From Fidelibacterota bacterium (lineage in GTDB: Bacteria > Fidelibacterota > Marinisomatia > Marinisomatales > TCS55): a stretch of DNA of 64,000 bases. The position numbers were made by a program, and so were the translations under genes. The stretch spans positions 1 through 64,000 of the forward strand of contig SCKN01000005.1 in assembly GCA_004124385.1 (NCBI GenBank), in the 5' to 3' direction. The notes below the pieces were generated by a model, which was given only the letters and a program-made list of their open reading frames with translations, did no database searches and had not been told where the DNA came from. Shown in pieces: positions 8,979-18,331 of the stretch. Every line of letters starts with the position of its first letter. Position 1 is the stretch's first letter.

Positions 8979-9445
8979 CGGATGCTGTGCCGTAGTGCCC
9001 GGGGTTTATCCATAATTTCTTTATAGATCATTGCCATACGCACATCTTGCAGATCTTTGAAAAATATGGCACGGTGGTGTTTTTTCTTTTTACTTACTTT
9101 ATGGACAAGGGTACCAATTGTCCGATCTCCCTGGACTACTGAAAAATCTACTTTAGGTTCAGGCGTCGATATCTGCGGTTGCTCTTCAAATTCATTTTCA
9201 TCCAGTTCTGCTTCTAATTCTTCATCTAATTCTTCATCTAATTCTGTATAGGTAACTTCATCTAAATCGCTTTCGCCTTTATCCACGAAATCAGTGAATG
9301 TTTCCTTTACAAAATCCGGTGTCTTCCAATCATTCTCACCTTCTTGATTAAGTCCTTTTCTAGCTTCTTTTTGCCGCCGCTTTTTCATCATAGTTGACAG
9401 CAAATATATTATGAGTAGAAAAAGCCAATACCCAGGATTATCCAT
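8975..9445 (-). CDS. Small acidic membrane-anchored protein of the NfeD/FloA operon
   Basis: I do not recognise the family. It has one N-terminal transmembrane helix (YWLFLLIIYLLSTMM), a basic stop-transfer patch (KKRRQKEARK) and then a very acidic middle made of E-L-D-E units (about residues 60-95). The C-terminus is basic, with KVSKKKKHHRAIFF. The acidic part is encoded by a nine-base microrepeat near 9200-9245. Its start codon shares base 9445 with the floA stop, so it belongs to the nfeD-floA transcript and may work with those membrane-domain proteins. Confidence 0.6.
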   Translation of the reverse strand: MDNPGYWLFLLIIYLLSTMMKKRRQKEARKGLNQEGENDWKTPDFVKETFTDFVDKGESDLDEVTYTELDEELDEELEAELDENEFEEQPQISTPEPKVDFSVVQGDRTIGTLVHKVSKKKKHHRAIFFKDLQDVRMAMIYKEIMDKPRALRHSIR

Positions 9446-10452
9446 TAATTATTATCCTCAGGGTTTTTTGAAGGTGCTTCTTCCATACCGGATATTGATT
9501 CACGCATTCCTGTATCTGATTTAATATTCTGCATATTATAATAATCGAATATTCCCAGATTACCATCTCTAAATGCCTGTGCCATCGCTTTGGGAACTTC
9601 AGCTTCAGCAGCTACAACGGTGGCTTGCATTTCTTGGGTTCTGGCTTTCATTTCCTGTTCTTCTGCTACTGCCATCGCTCTACGTGTTTCAGCTCTGGCT
9701 TGAGCAACTCTTAAATCAGCTTCTGCCTGGTCGGCCTGCAGACTCGCACCGATATTTTTCCCCACATCAAGATCCGCAATATCAATGGATAAAATTTCAA
9801 ATGCTGTTCCTGCATCAAGGCCTTTACTCAGCACCGCTTTGGAAATATTATCAGGATTTTCCAACACAGTAGTATAAGTATTGGAAGAACCAATCGCACT
9901 CACAATTCCTTCTCCCACGCGTGCAATTATTGTTTCATCTGTTGCGCCGCCTATTAAGCCCGGAATATTTGTTCGGACCGTCACACGTGCACGAGCTTTC
10001 AATTCAATACCATCTTTCGCAACAGCAGCCAAATATCCATCTTCTGGGACATCTATCACTTTTGGGTATACACTTGTCTCAACTGCTAATTTAACATCGC
10101 GCCCGGCCAAATCAATGGCTGTGGTCGTTTTAAATGTTAAAGCAATATTTGCTTTTTCTGCTGCAATAAGTGCAATAACTATATTTTTTACATCTCCACC
10201 AGCAAGATGATGTGTTTCCAGCATATCCGTGGAGATTGATGGTAGTCCTGCTTTATTTAGATTGATTACTCCATCCACAATCAAGCGCGGAGGGATTTTC
10301 CGCAAGCGCATACGGATAAGGTCAATAATGGAAATGGGGCCCAAACCCAAACTCACAACTGACTGCACCCATAATCCCAACGGTACAAAATAGAAAAACA
10401 GCATTATAAAAAGCAGTAAAAATGACAACATTATTATTGATCCAACAGCCAT
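9445..10452 (-). CDS. floA: Flotillin-like protein FloA (SPFH domain)
   Basis: This 335-residue membrane scaffold has an N-terminal hydrophobic hairpin (about 5-40), then the SPFH domain, then an Ala/Glu-rich coiled coil ([20 protein letters not shown]). FloA proteins form mobile membrane assemblies in bacteria. Motifs such as [15 protein letters not shown] and the length match the YqfA/FloA family. It lies 12 bases after the NfeD gene, the standard pairing for these families. Confidence 0.92.
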   Translation of the reverse strand: MAVGSIIMLSFLLLFIMLFFYFVPLGLWVQSVVSLGLGPISIIDLIRMRLRKIPPRLIVDGVINLNKAGLPSISTDMLETHHLAGGDVKNIVIALIAAEKANIALTFKTTTAIDLAGRDVKLAVETSVYPKVIDVPEDGYLAAVAKDGIELKARARVTVRTNIPGLIGGATDETIIARVGEGIVSAIGSSNTYTTVLENPDNISKAVLSKGLDAGTAFEILSIDIADLDVGKNIGASLQADQAEADLRVAQARAETRRAMAVAEEQEMKARTQEMQATVVAAEAEVPKAMAQAFRDGNLGIFDYYNMQNIKSDTGMRESISGMEEAPSKNPEDNN

Positions 10453-10464
10453 TATATCATTCCT

Positions 10465-11814
10465 TTATTTTTGATTAATTTTTCTTACGACAACCCTATT
10501 CCCATCTACAGAAAGGATTTTAACTTTTTCATTCTTATTAATATATGAACCTTCCGTTACAACAAATATTCGCTGATCTCCAACATTAACCCACCCGGAT
10601 GGGCGTAAATCTGTATCCGTAACTCCCTCTTCTCCAGTCAAATCTTCAAGACCAATTGAAGATGAATATCCTTTTTCTTTTTCTTGGACATTTGGAGAAG
10701 TTAGTTTTTGCCAAAATTCTGTTTTAGTCATCAGCTTAAACATTAATATGAAACCGATGATACCGCCAATGATTCCTATCGTAAAACCCGTTAGTACCAT
10801 GGAATGAATTTCCTGACCTACAGGTACATCAGGCAACAGCAATTCATATAATCCCCATAATATAATACCAATACCTGATAAACCAGCTAAACCAAACCCG
10901 GGAATCAAAAAAACTTCCACTAGTAATAGTAAAACACCCACAAAAACAATTAAAAGATCCGTCATTGTGGCAAGGCGCACAATATAGGATGCCCCTAAAG
11001 ACAAAGCTAGGCATACAGCACCAAACGTACCGGGTATACCCCAGCCGGGGCTTTGCAATTCAAACAATATGCCCAAAAAACCAAATGTAGTTAATAATGA
11101 AGCCACAACTGGATTCGTCAAAAAACGGACAAAATTTTCAGACCAGTTTTCTTTTGCAGAACGGATAGTTGCATTTGCAATACCCAATGCCGACAGCACC
11201 TCTTCAAACGTTTCTCCTTCTCCATCAGCAATTTTATATTTCAATGCTTTTTCTGTAGTCAACGTTATCAACTTCCCCTCTTTTCGGCCTTCCAAATCCG
11301 TTACTTCTACTGAATCGCCTGAAATAACTAAATGAGTAAATGATAACTCCTCATCCACCATGCCGGTGGCAATTGTTGTGTTTCTACCGCGTTTTTCTGC
11401 TGTGGAAGCCATTTCTTCACGCATATAACTAATAACTTTTTCTGATGCTTTTTTTCCTTGCATATCCACAGCAGTGGCAGCTCCAATTGTACCGCCACCT
11501 GTCATGTATATCTTTTCACAGGATAGGGAAATCAATGCACCTGCTGATATAGCACGCCGATTGATAAAAGCAACTGTCAATACTTTCGATCCGAGGATGG
11601 CATCTTTAATCTGTGTAGCAGCATCCACTCGCCCGCCAAACGTATCAATATCAAAAATAATCGCGACTGCTTCTTCTTCTTCAGCCGCTGCAATTGTCCT
11701 TTCAATAAATGGAGGGAGCCCTAAATCAATGGTGCCTTGAATAGGAACTCGATAGACAATCGGCTCGGCAATTAATACGTTGATAAATAAAGATAGAATT
11801 ATGGGTATTTTCAT
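10465..11814 (-). CDS. NfeD-family membrane-bound serine protease
   Basis: This 449-residue protein has a signal/anchor, a ClpP-like protease domain (about 20-220), four or five membrane helices (about 230-370) and a C-terminal OB-fold (about 385-449: SGWVNVGDQRIFV). The serine nucleophile is in RRAISAGALISL and the lysine general base probably in the following QGKKASEKV region. This is the long NfeD1b form. It is the first gene of a three-gene unit with floA. It probably cleaves membrane-associated proteins; the substrate is unknown. Confidence 0.9.
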   Translation of the reverse strand: MKIPIILSLFINVLIAEPIVYRVPIQGTIDLGLPPFIERTIAAAEEEEAVAIIFDIDTFGGRVDAATQIKDAILGSKVLTVAFINRRAISAGALISLSCEKIYMTGGGTIGAATAVDMQGKKASEKVISYMREEMASTAEKRGRNTTIATGMVDEELSFTHLVISGDSVEVTDLEGRKEGKLITLTTEKALKYKIADGEGETFEEVLSALGIANATIRSAKENWSENFVRFLTNPVVASLLTTFGFLGILFELQSPGWGIPGTFGAVCLALSLGASYIVRLATMTDLLIVFVGVLLLLVEVFLIPGFGLAGLSGIGIILWGLYELLLPDVPVGQEIHSMVLTGFTIGIIGGIIGFILMFKLMTKTEFWQKLTSPNVQEKEKGYSSSIGLEDLTGEEGVTDTDLRPSGWVNVGDQRIFVVTEGSYINKNEKVKILSVDGNRVVVRKINQK

Positions 11815-11909
11815 GCCCGTGATGTTACCTCAATTCAGCGGTAATTTCAATACTGTCATCATAAAATATTTTATAGATTTAACATTAGTATTGATCATTA
11901 TATAAACCA

Positions 11910-12776
11910 ATGCGATTTCATCATAAACTATCATTTGCATCATTAACTCTCTTTTCTCGCTGGTTGAGTAGTCTTTCTGAAACTGAAAGAAATAGACTGG
12001 GGATTAGAATTGCGGGTCTTGCATATTACTTTCTTGGTTTACGAAAAAAAGATGCATCAAAAAATATAGCCATAGCTTTTCCGGAAAAAAGTGGTGATGA
12101 ACGTACATTACTCTTAAAAAAAACATATTCATTTTTTGCACAATCATTTTTGCAATTTTTATCATTACCTAAATCTTTCCGTTTTGTGGATTTTGATGTA
12201 GAAGGTAAAGAACTTTTAGAGAATTCATTGGAAAAAGGAGGGGGAGTTATTTTAGCTACAGGTCATTTCAGTAAATGGGAAATGATGTCTGCATGGCTTG
12301 GGTTTTCCGGATACCCCTGTGTCGCTGTTGCTCTAAAACAAAAAAATAGGGGCGCGGATATATTCTTTAGGAAATTTAGAGAGAGCACCGGGATGAGGAT
12401 GATTTTTCGAAAATCATCATTAGATGACATGTACCAAATATTGAAAGATAATAAAATTTTAATTTTGGCTAGTGATCAAGATGCAAAGCAGAGGGGTGTA
12501 TTTGTTAATTTTTTCAATACCCCTTCTTCTACACCAAAAGGCGTTTCTCGTTTCCATCTACAGACAGGTTCCGATATGTTTTTTATCACTTGTCATGTAG
12601 AAAATAGTGGAAAATATAAACTACATATTCAACCCATTCTCCCAGAGGGAGAAAGTACAATTGAGTCTATTACTCAATCATTTACGGCATTATTAGAGAA
12701 AAAAGTTCGAAAGTTCCCTGATCAGTATTTTTGGTTTCATCGTCGTTGGAAGACTAAACCTCCTTTAGTTACATGA
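11910..12776 (+). CDS. Lipid A biosynthesis acyltransferase (LpxL/HtrB-like)
   Basis: This 288-residue inner-membrane acyltransferase probably adds a secondary acyl chain to a lipid A precursor. The HX4E catalytic motif is visible in GHFSKWEM. Other family blocks are LILASDQDA and the RFHLQTGSDMFF region followed by a C-terminal FWFHRRWKTKP. It starts 95 bases from the divergent NfeD gene and overlaps tsaC by four bases. Which position it acylates (LpxL or LpxM role) cannot be told. Confidence 0.87.
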   Translation: MRFHHKLSFASLTLFSRWLSSLSETERNRLGIRIAGLAYYFLGLRKKDASKNIAIAFPEKSGDERTLLLKKTYSFFAQSFLQFLSLPKSFRFVDFDVEGKELLENSLEKGGGVILATGHFSKWEMMSAWLGFSGYPCVAVALKQKNRGADIFFRKFRESTGMRMIFRKSSLDDMYQILKDNKILILASDQDAKQRGVFVNFFNTPSSTPKGVSRFHLQTGSDMFFITCHVENSGKYKLHIQPILPEGESTIESITQSFTALLEKKVRKFPDQYFWFHRRWKTKPPLVT

Positions 12777-13345
12777 TAGAGATTGATGTTCATAACAAAG
12801 ATGCAATTAAAACTGCTTTACGTGTCATTGGTAAAGGCGGAGTTATAATATATCCTACAGATACACTATATGGCTTTGGCGTTGATGCGGCTAATGATAA
12901 TGCTATAGAAAAATTAAATAGTATAAAAGGGCGAAGTGGGCCCTTAAGTGTTTTAGCCCCCGATGAAACGACTGCATTAAGTTGGGCTAATATTTCGTTA
13001 AATGAAGCGGAGATTATTCGACCACATCTGTCAGGGTATTCTACAATGATTTATAAAGTAGTTAATAATATTGTAAGTCATAAAATATTAGGGAATGATC
13101 ATTCTCTTGGCGTACGGATTCCTCATCACACATTTTGTAATGAATTGTCAAAATTATACCCACACCCAATTACCACTACAAGCGTGAACAGACATGGCGG
13201 CACTGCTTTGAATGACCCCAAAAGCATTTTGAAAGAGTTTAGAGCAGAAATTGATTTGTTCATTAATAGTGGCAGATTAATAGGTAATAAAGGATCTAGT
13301 ATTTATCAACTGGATCATGGTAAACTGATTCAATTACGGAGTTGA
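12773..13345 (+). CDS. tsaC: L-threonylcarbamoyladenylate synthase (TsaC/YrdC)
   Basis: It makes threonylcarbamoyl-AMP from Thr, bicarbonate and ATP, for t6A37 in ANN-decoding tRNAs. The 190-residue protein is the short YrdC-domain form without the Sua5 extension. Motifs: GGVIIYPTDTLYGFG, KGRSGPLSV, LGVRIPHH and TTSVNRHGG. It overlaps the acyltransferase gene by four bases and is followed one base later by the DUF3108 gene. Confidence 0.92.
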   Translation: MIEIDVHNKDAIKTALRVIGKGGVIIYPTDTLYGFGVDAANDNAIEKLNSIKGRSGPLSVLAPDETTALSWANISLNEAEIIRPHLSGYSTMIYKVVNNIVSHKILGNDHSLGVRIPHHTFCNELSKLYPHPITTTSVNRHGGTALNDPKSILKEFRAEIDLFINSGRLIGNKGSSIYQLDHGKLIQLRS

Positions 13346-13346
13346 A

Positions 13347-14060
13347 ATGCGGATTGCAATCATTTTTCTTCTAGCAATATTAAATGGTCAAAGCCACCCT
13401 TTTCAAATTGGGGAAAAACTGATTTATTCAGCTAGTTTCAATATTATTCCTTCGGGAGTAGCTACTCTAGAAATCCTTGGCCGTGATACAATAAATAACA
13501 ATTCAACGTTTCATGCTAAATTTACAGCGAGTACTAATCCCGCGCTTGATCGCTTATATAAGTTGAGAGATCGAGTGGATATTTGGATGGATGAAACTGA
13601 TCTTTATACTCATCAATTAAAAAAGAATTTGAGAGAAGGTAAATACCATAAAAATATTCATACTACTATATATTACGATGCTTCATTCGCAATTGTGAAT
13701 TCTGATACTGTAACAATTACAGGGCCGGTTCGAGATCCATATTCCCTTTTTTACTATTTACGCACCCTACCATTAAGTGTGGGTCTATTAATGGAATTCA
13801 CATCATTCGAGAATAAAAAATCAACTCCCTTTAAATTAGTTGTAACGGGAAGAGAAACCGTTAAAACGTTGGCGGGCACTTTCAACTGTCTTGTAGTAAA
13901 GCCATTTAGCCAAGGCAAAGCATTATTCAAAAATGAAGGAGATATGCAAATTTGGTTTAGTGATGATGAAAAACGCTTACCAGTTCAAATACAAATAAAA
14001 ATGAAATTTGGGTCCATGCGTTTGAAGCTGAAAGAAATTACTAACCGAAAAGCCGACTAA
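13347..14060 (+). CDS. Exported DUF3108-family protein
   Basis: The 237-residue protein has a short signal peptide ending near AILNGQS. It then shows the DUF3108 pattern: IGEKLIYSASFNIIPSGVATLEI near the N-terminus, DPYSLFYYLRTLPL in the middle, and a closing segment where IWFSDDEKRLPVQIQ precedes KLKEI. Family members are envelope proteins thought to form beta-structures; their role is not established. It converges with rseP, overlapping its 3' end by 20 bases. Confidence 0.78.
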   Translation: MRIAIIFLLAILNGQSHPFQIGEKLIYSASFNIIPSGVATLEILGRDTINNNSTFHAKFTASTNPALDRLYKLRDRVDIWMDETDLYTHQLKKNLREGKYHKNIHTTIYYDASFAIVNSDTVTITGPVRDPYSLFYYLRTLPLSVGLLMEFTSFENKKSTPFKLVVTGRETVKTLAGTFNCLVVKPFSQGKALFKNEGDMQIWFSDDEKRLPVQIQIKMKFGSMRLKLKEITNRKAD

Positions 14061-15213
14061 TATCGTTCACTATCACTGTAGCAATTAATAATAATAAAAA
14101 TGCCATCCCAACTTGCTGAATACGCATACGGGTTTTGATTCTTAATTTTCGTCGAATAATCCCCTCGATAATAATAATAAAAATATGACCGCCGTCCAGG
14201 CCAGGAATCGGTAAAATATTAATAAAAGCTAAATTACAACTGATCAAAGCCATAAAGGTTAACAAAGCTGCCCAGCCTGCTTTTGCTGTTTTACCGGCTA
14301 ATTGAGCAATCATAATTGGACCGCCAATATCTTTCAAAGACGCTTCACCGCTGGCAAGCATGGATAGAGACATTATGATCATCCCAAAACCATTTACTGT
14401 AGCTATAGAACCAGCTTTTAAAGCTTCAATCATGCCAATTGGTCGATAACTATAATTTTGGATAATGCCAATTGCTCCGAGTGTATCTATATGACCATCA
14501 ATGACAGCTACTTGATATTTTGTTGTAATATCAATATCAAACTCATCGGTATTTCTTTGAATTTTTAAAAGAATTTGTGTGTTTGGTTTAGGGTGTATTT
14601 TAGTAGAAATATCCGACCATGTTTCAACTACCTCATGATTAATTTCAAGAATTTGATCGCCAACTTGCAACCCTGCAGCTTGTGCCGGCATTTCAGGCAC
14701 CAATTGAGCTATGATAGGTTTGTCACTTAATTCAGGAATACCCATGTATCGTGCAATTCCTGTAAATAAAACAAATGCCAGCAGTACATTCATCAACACT
14801 CCTGCGCTCATAACCCAAACTTGTTGAAGGGGTGTTTTACTCATTAATTCATCATCGGCATTCGTAATATTATCATTAAGGCTCTCATCTATTGTACCGG
14901 CCATTTTTACATAACCACCCAACGGAACTATAGCTAAACAATATTCAGTATTACTGCCTACGCGCTGTTTATTACCAAATGTTTTTTCAAATATCGGCCC
15001 CCATGAAAATGTGTTATCTTTATTACGATGATAAAAGAAAAACCTGAATATCCAACCACCATTAATTGAAGTAAATGTAAATAAGCGTGGTGGAAAGCCT
15101 ATAGAAAACCGATCCACGCGTACTCCAACAGACCGAGCTGCCATGAAGTGTCCCAGTTCGTGCACAGTTACAAGAACGCCTAATACAATGATTGTTGCCC
15201 AAAGAGTCGTCAT
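14041..15213 (-). CDS. rseP: Site-2 zinc protease RseP
   Basis: This intramembrane metalloprotease, in known systems, cuts anti-sigma factors and remnant signal peptides. The zinc motif HELGH is at residues 18-22, one PDZ domain lies around 160-240 (MPAQAAGLQVGDQILEIN), and the second metal motif NILPIPGLDGGH is near residue 330. At 390 residues it has one clear PDZ domain, where E. coli RseP has two. It is the last gene of the envelope run, 19 bases after dxr, an arrangement common in bacteria. Confidence 0.93.
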   Translation of the reverse strand: MTTLWATIIVLGVLVTVHELGHFMAARSVGVRVDRFSIGFPPRLFTFTSINGGWIFRFFFYHRNKDNTFSWGPIFEKTFGNKQRVGSNTEYCLAIVPLGGYVKMAGTIDESLNDNITNADDELMSKTPLQQVWVMSAGVLMNVLLAFVLFTGIARYMGIPELSDKPIIAQLVPEMPAQAAGLQVGDQILEINHEVVETWSDISTKIHPKPNTQILLKIQRNTDEFDIDITTKYQVAVIDGHIDTLGAIGIIQNYSYRPIGMIEALKAGSIATVNGFGMIIMSLSMLASGEASLKDIGGPIMIAQLAGKTAKAGWAALLTFMALISCNLAFINILPIPGLDGGHIFIIIIEGIIRRKLRIKTRMRIQQVGMAFLLLLIATVIVNDISRLFG

Positions 15214-15232
15214 GAATTTTTTACCTTATATT

Positions 15233-16378
15233 TCAATTATATGCATTAACAAAATCGGTTGCCCAGAGTTCCAATTCCAATAAATCTATTAAAGTTGGAT
15301 TAGCAATATAATGATGATTCGCACATGCTTTTTCTATAATTGTTGGAATAGCTGTAAATTTTATTTTGCCTTCTAAAAATCGATACACCGCCTGTTCATT
15401 AACAACATTTAATACGGCTGGGGTTGAGCCACCGGCTCGAAGAGCTTCATACGCCAATTTAATGCAGGGAAATTTTTCATAATCTGGCTCTTCAAAAGTG
15501 AGTTTTCCATATTTTACCAAATTGAGCTGCCCCCAACTTGCAGAACTATGACGTGGATAAGTTAGCGCATATTGAATAGGAATTTTCATATCTGGAACGC
15601 CTAATTGGGCTTTAACAGATCTGTCGGCAAATTCAACCATAGAATGGATGATTGATTGGGGGTGAATAACTATTTCTATTTCATCTGCTCCCAGTCCAAA
15701 GAGCCACCTTGTTTCAATCACTTCCAGCCCTTTATTCATCATTGTTGCAGAATCAATTGTAATTTTATTTCCCATATCCCAATTGGGATGCCGCAGTGCC
15801 TCTTCCCGCGTTATATCTTTAAATGAATTAATATCTTTTGTTCGAAATGGACCGCCGCTGCCAGTTAAAATTATTTTCTTAACATCAGTCATTTCTTCCC
15901 CAGCTAAACATTGCCAAATCGCTGAATGTTCACTATCTACAGGGAATATAGTCGCTCCGGATTTCTGTTTTGCTAATTCTATAATTGAGCCCGCCATCAC
16001 CAAACTTTCTTTGTTGCTCAATGCAACATCTACGCCTGCTTCAATCGCTTTCAATGTTGGTTCCATACCGGCACTGCCCACCAATCCATTCATAACAATA
16101 TCTACATCATCTCGCCCAGCAAGTTCTAATAACCCAGATCGCCCTGTTAATACTTCAATCGGATCGTTTAAAGCAGCCCTTACTTTTTTACCGGCTTCTT
16201 CATCAATTATTGCAACCGCTTTGGGAGCATATTTTTTGGCTTGCGCGATCAGTCTATCTGAATTCTTATACGCAGTTAAATATGTAATATCAAACCGCGG
16301 TGCAAGATTATCAACAACAAGAAGGGAGTTAACCCCAATAGAACCAGTTGAACCAAGTATAGATAATTTTTTTGTCAT
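15233..16378 (-). CDS. dxr: 1-deoxy-D-xylulose 5-phosphate reductoisomerase
   Basis: It is the second enzyme of the MEP isoprenoid pathway, converting DXP to MEP with NADPH and a divalent metal. The protein starts with the NADPH-binding LGSTGSIGVNSL. The active site is visible in PVDSEHSAIWQ, in LTGSGGPFR and in the NMGNKITIDSATMMNKGLE block. At 381 residues it is full length. ispD, ispF and ispE lie together at 54206-56215, so much of the pathway is in this window. It shares one base with the gene upstream. Confidence 0.95.
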   Translation of the reverse strand: MTKKLSILGSTGSIGVNSLLVVDNLAPRFDITYLTAYKNSDRLIAQAKKYAPKAVAIIDEEAGKKVRAALNDPIEVLTGRSGLLELAGRDDVDIVMNGLVGSAGMEPTLKAIEAGVDVALSNKESLVMAGSIIELAKQKSGATIFPVDSEHSAIWQCLAGEEMTDVKKIILTGSGGPFRTKDINSFKDITREEALRHPNWDMGNKITIDSATMMNKGLEVIETRWLFGLGADEIEIVIHPQSIIHSMVEFADRSVKAQLGVPDMKIPIQYALTYPRHSSASWGQLNLVKYGKLTFEEPDYEKFPCIKLAYEALRAGGSTPAVLNVVNEQAVYRFLEGKIKFTAIPTIIEKACANHHYIANPTLIDLLELELWATDFVNAYN

Positions 16379-17097
16379 CAGAAAAATAATCGGAAAATTG
16401 TAAAGTTAAGTTGGAAAAATTTAGAATTAATCCTGGCTTGTAATTCAAAATCTAATGCGCTTATCCGTAGTTCAGTTCCTGCAATTAAATATGTTATAGA
16501 ATTATCTATCGATCTGGAAATATCATCTTTTTCAAATCTTATAATACTTCCTCTATAGTTATTGTATCCTAAACCTAACAAAATGGGAATGTCTGCAACA
16601 GTCCTTTTTACAATGAAAGCAGAATCTACATATCGAATACGTAAATGGGTTGGCCCTTTCAACCACCCTAGATAAATACTTGTAAACCATGAATCTTCAA
16701 GATAATTAAAACCATACCCTGCAATATTCACCATTTCTCCTTTATTGGATATTAAATTCATTTTCCCTTTAATTGCTAGATTATCCGTAACTAAAAATTG
16801 CCCTTCTAACATGAACGGATGTAAAAGAGGATTTGATTGATACGATGAAAATGCTCTATCAAATCCCATGTACATGGAAACTGCAACTCCTAACCGCTTA
16901 TTTTGCGTGAGTCTTATCAATGTGGATTGGCCTCCTGAAAGCGCTGCTGAAATAATTGTTGGTTCTACCTGTTTTTCAAAAGTTGATTTATCCGCTTTAG
17001 ACAAATCAAAAGATAGCCATTGACCTTTTAACGAAGATAGAGTGATTAGAATAAATATAGTATAACGTAAAGTCATAATCATGATGAACCGTTTCAA
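16378..17097 (-). CDS. Unknown exported protein in the LPS/BAM operon
   Basis: I do not recognise the family. It has a hydrophobic N-terminus (about residues 5-25, ending LKGQW) and many alternating strands such as LGVAVSMYMGF, LRIRYVDSAF and ITYLIAGTELRI. The C-terminus is QLNFTIFRLFF, with a terminal Phe as in outer-membrane barrels. It overlaps lpxA by four bases upstream and shares one base with dxr downstream, so it is translated as part of the envelope operon. A small barrel protein is the best guess. Confidence 0.6.
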   Translation of the reverse strand: MKRFIMIMTLRYTIFILITLSSLKGQWLSFDLSKADKSTFEKQVEPTIISAALSGGQSTLIRLTQNKRLGVAVSMYMGFDRAFSSYQSNPLLHPFMLEGQFLVTDNLAIKGKMNLISNKGEMVNIAGYGFNYLEDSWFTSIYLGWLKGPTHLRIRYVDSAFIVKRTVADIPILLGLGYNNYRGSIIRFEKDDISRSIDNSITYLIAGTELRISALDFELQARINSKFFQLNFTIFRLFF

Positions 17098-17867
17098 ATT
17101 ATACCGCGATTAGTAGATTCGATAAAATTAATGATCATCTTGATTTCATCAAATTGATTAAAATCTTTTTTAATTTTATCAAGGGCATCTTTTCGGTTCA
17201 TATCTGATCTGAAATATAGCCTATATACTTCTTTAATTAATTTTCTCGAGTCGCCGTTAAAACCTCTTCGACGTAAACCAATCTGGTTAATGCCACTATA
17301 TTCCAGTGGCTCTCCAGCGCCAAGAATAAACGGTGGCACATCTTGCACTATACGGAAACCGCCTCCAATAAAAGAATGGGCACCTACTTTCGAAAATTGA
17401 TGCACGAGAACTCCACCACCTAAAAATACCCAATCTCCTAGTTCTACATGTCCTCCTAATGTAGTTAAGTTTGCCATAATTACATTATTGCCTAAAACGC
17501 AATCATGTGCTACATGGGTACAGGCCATTAATAATACATTATGACCAATCTCTGTACATCCTCTAGCAGATGTCCCCCGATTAATTGTTACAGATTCACG
17601 GATAGTTACATTATCGCCTATTAAAGTAGTTGTTTCTTCTCCGCCAAATTTTAAATCTTGGGGAATTTCACCTATAGAGCAATTATGAAATATACGTGTG
17701 TTCTTTCCAATCGTTGTCCCGGCTTTTACTGTTGTATGGTTACCTATGCTAGAATCATCTCCAATATGTACATTATTTTCAATGACACTGTACGGACCTA
17801 CAGATACATTATTACCCAAGATTGCATCATTTGAAATGAGAGCGGAAGGATGAATGAGTGTGGAAAT
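17094..17867 (-). CDS. lpxA: UDP-N-acetylglucosamine acyltransferase LpxA (probable ATT start)
   Basis: This is the first step of lipid A synthesis: 3-O-acylation of UDP-GlcNAc by hydroxyacyl-ACP. It has a left-handed helix of hexapeptide repeats, the catalytic segment CTHVAHDCVLG and a C-terminal helical domain. A start at the TTG at 17819 would lose the first coil, although the conserved start (STLIHPSALISNDAIL) is encoded upstream. Between the in-frame TGA and that segment there is no ATG, GTG or TTG. Two ATT codons (17870 and 17867) follow GGAG at 17878-17875, and the one at 17867 has the better spacing of seven bases. I annotate that ATT start, which gives 257 residues. Translation is probably coupled to fabZ, which stops at 17870. 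Confidence 0.85.
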   Translation of the reverse strand: MSTLIHPSALISNDAILGNNVSVGPYSVIENNVHIGDDSSIGNHTTVKAGTTIGKNTRIFHNCSIGEIPQDLKFGGEETTTLIGDNVTIRESVTINRGTSARGCTEIGHNVLLMACTHVAHDCVLGNNVIMANLTTLGGHVELGDWVFLGGGVLVHQFSKVGAHSFIGGGFRIVQDVPPFILGAGEPLEYSGINQIGLRRRGFNGDSRKLIKEVYRLYFRSDMNRKDALDKIKKDFNQFDEIKMIINFIESTNRGII

Positions 17868-17869
17868 AA

Positions 17870-18310
17870 TTACGCTCCAGCGCGATCAACAATATTTGCC
17901 ATAATTATGGCTTCAGTCACTACTTCACCATCAACATAGGCAGTGCCCTTAAGCCTAGCTGCATTCATGCGGATTTTCAGTAATTCCATTTCTATTTTAA
18001 CTTGGTCGCCGGGGATAATTGGTTTACGAAATTTGGCCTTTTCAACTGCTGAAAAAAACATGTTTTTGCTTAAGGGATCTTCCACAGAATTAAGAACTAA
18101 GAATGCTCCGGCTTGGGCCATTGATTCTAAAATAAGTACACCGGGCATTACGGGTTGATTTGGGAAATGCCCCTGGAAATAAGGTTCGTTAATAGTAATA
18201 TTTTTTATTGCTGTGCATCTCTTCCCCGGTTCTATTTCAATAATTCTATCAATTAATATGAATGGATAACGATGCGGGAGAAGCTCCATTAACTCTTCTA
18301 TATACAACAT
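17870..18310 (-). CDS. fabZ: 3-hydroxyacyl-ACP dehydratase FabZ
   Basis: This dehydratase of fatty acid synthesis sets the balance between lipid A and phospholipid acyl supply. It has the hot-dog fold signature HRYPFILIDRI, catalytic His in HFPNQPVMPGVL and the ESMAQAGAF helix. At 146 residues it is a stand-alone protein. In many Bacteroidetes FabZ is fused to LpxC, but here the two genes are separate and adjacent, 21 bases apart. Confidence 0.94.
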   Translation of the reverse strand: MLYIEELMELLPHRYPFILIDRIIEIEPGKRCTAIKNITINEPYFQGHFPNQPVMPGVLILESMAQAGAFLVLNSVEDPLSKNMFFSAVEKAKFRKPIIPGDQVKIEMELLKIRMNAARLKGTAYVDGEVVTEAIIMANIVDRAGA

Positions 18311-18331
18311 AAGCGCTCTCTGTTTTAAAAT

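Noticed and set aside
9180-9250. Short tandem repeat resembling a small repeat array
   Set aside because: It is a nine-base microrepeat inside a coding region that encodes an acidic E-L-D-E stretch; there are no spacers, so it is not a CRISPR array.
17094-17819. lpxA starting at the TTG at 17819
   Set aside because: It would delete the first hexapeptide coil, which is conserved in the family and encoded just upstream in the same frame.
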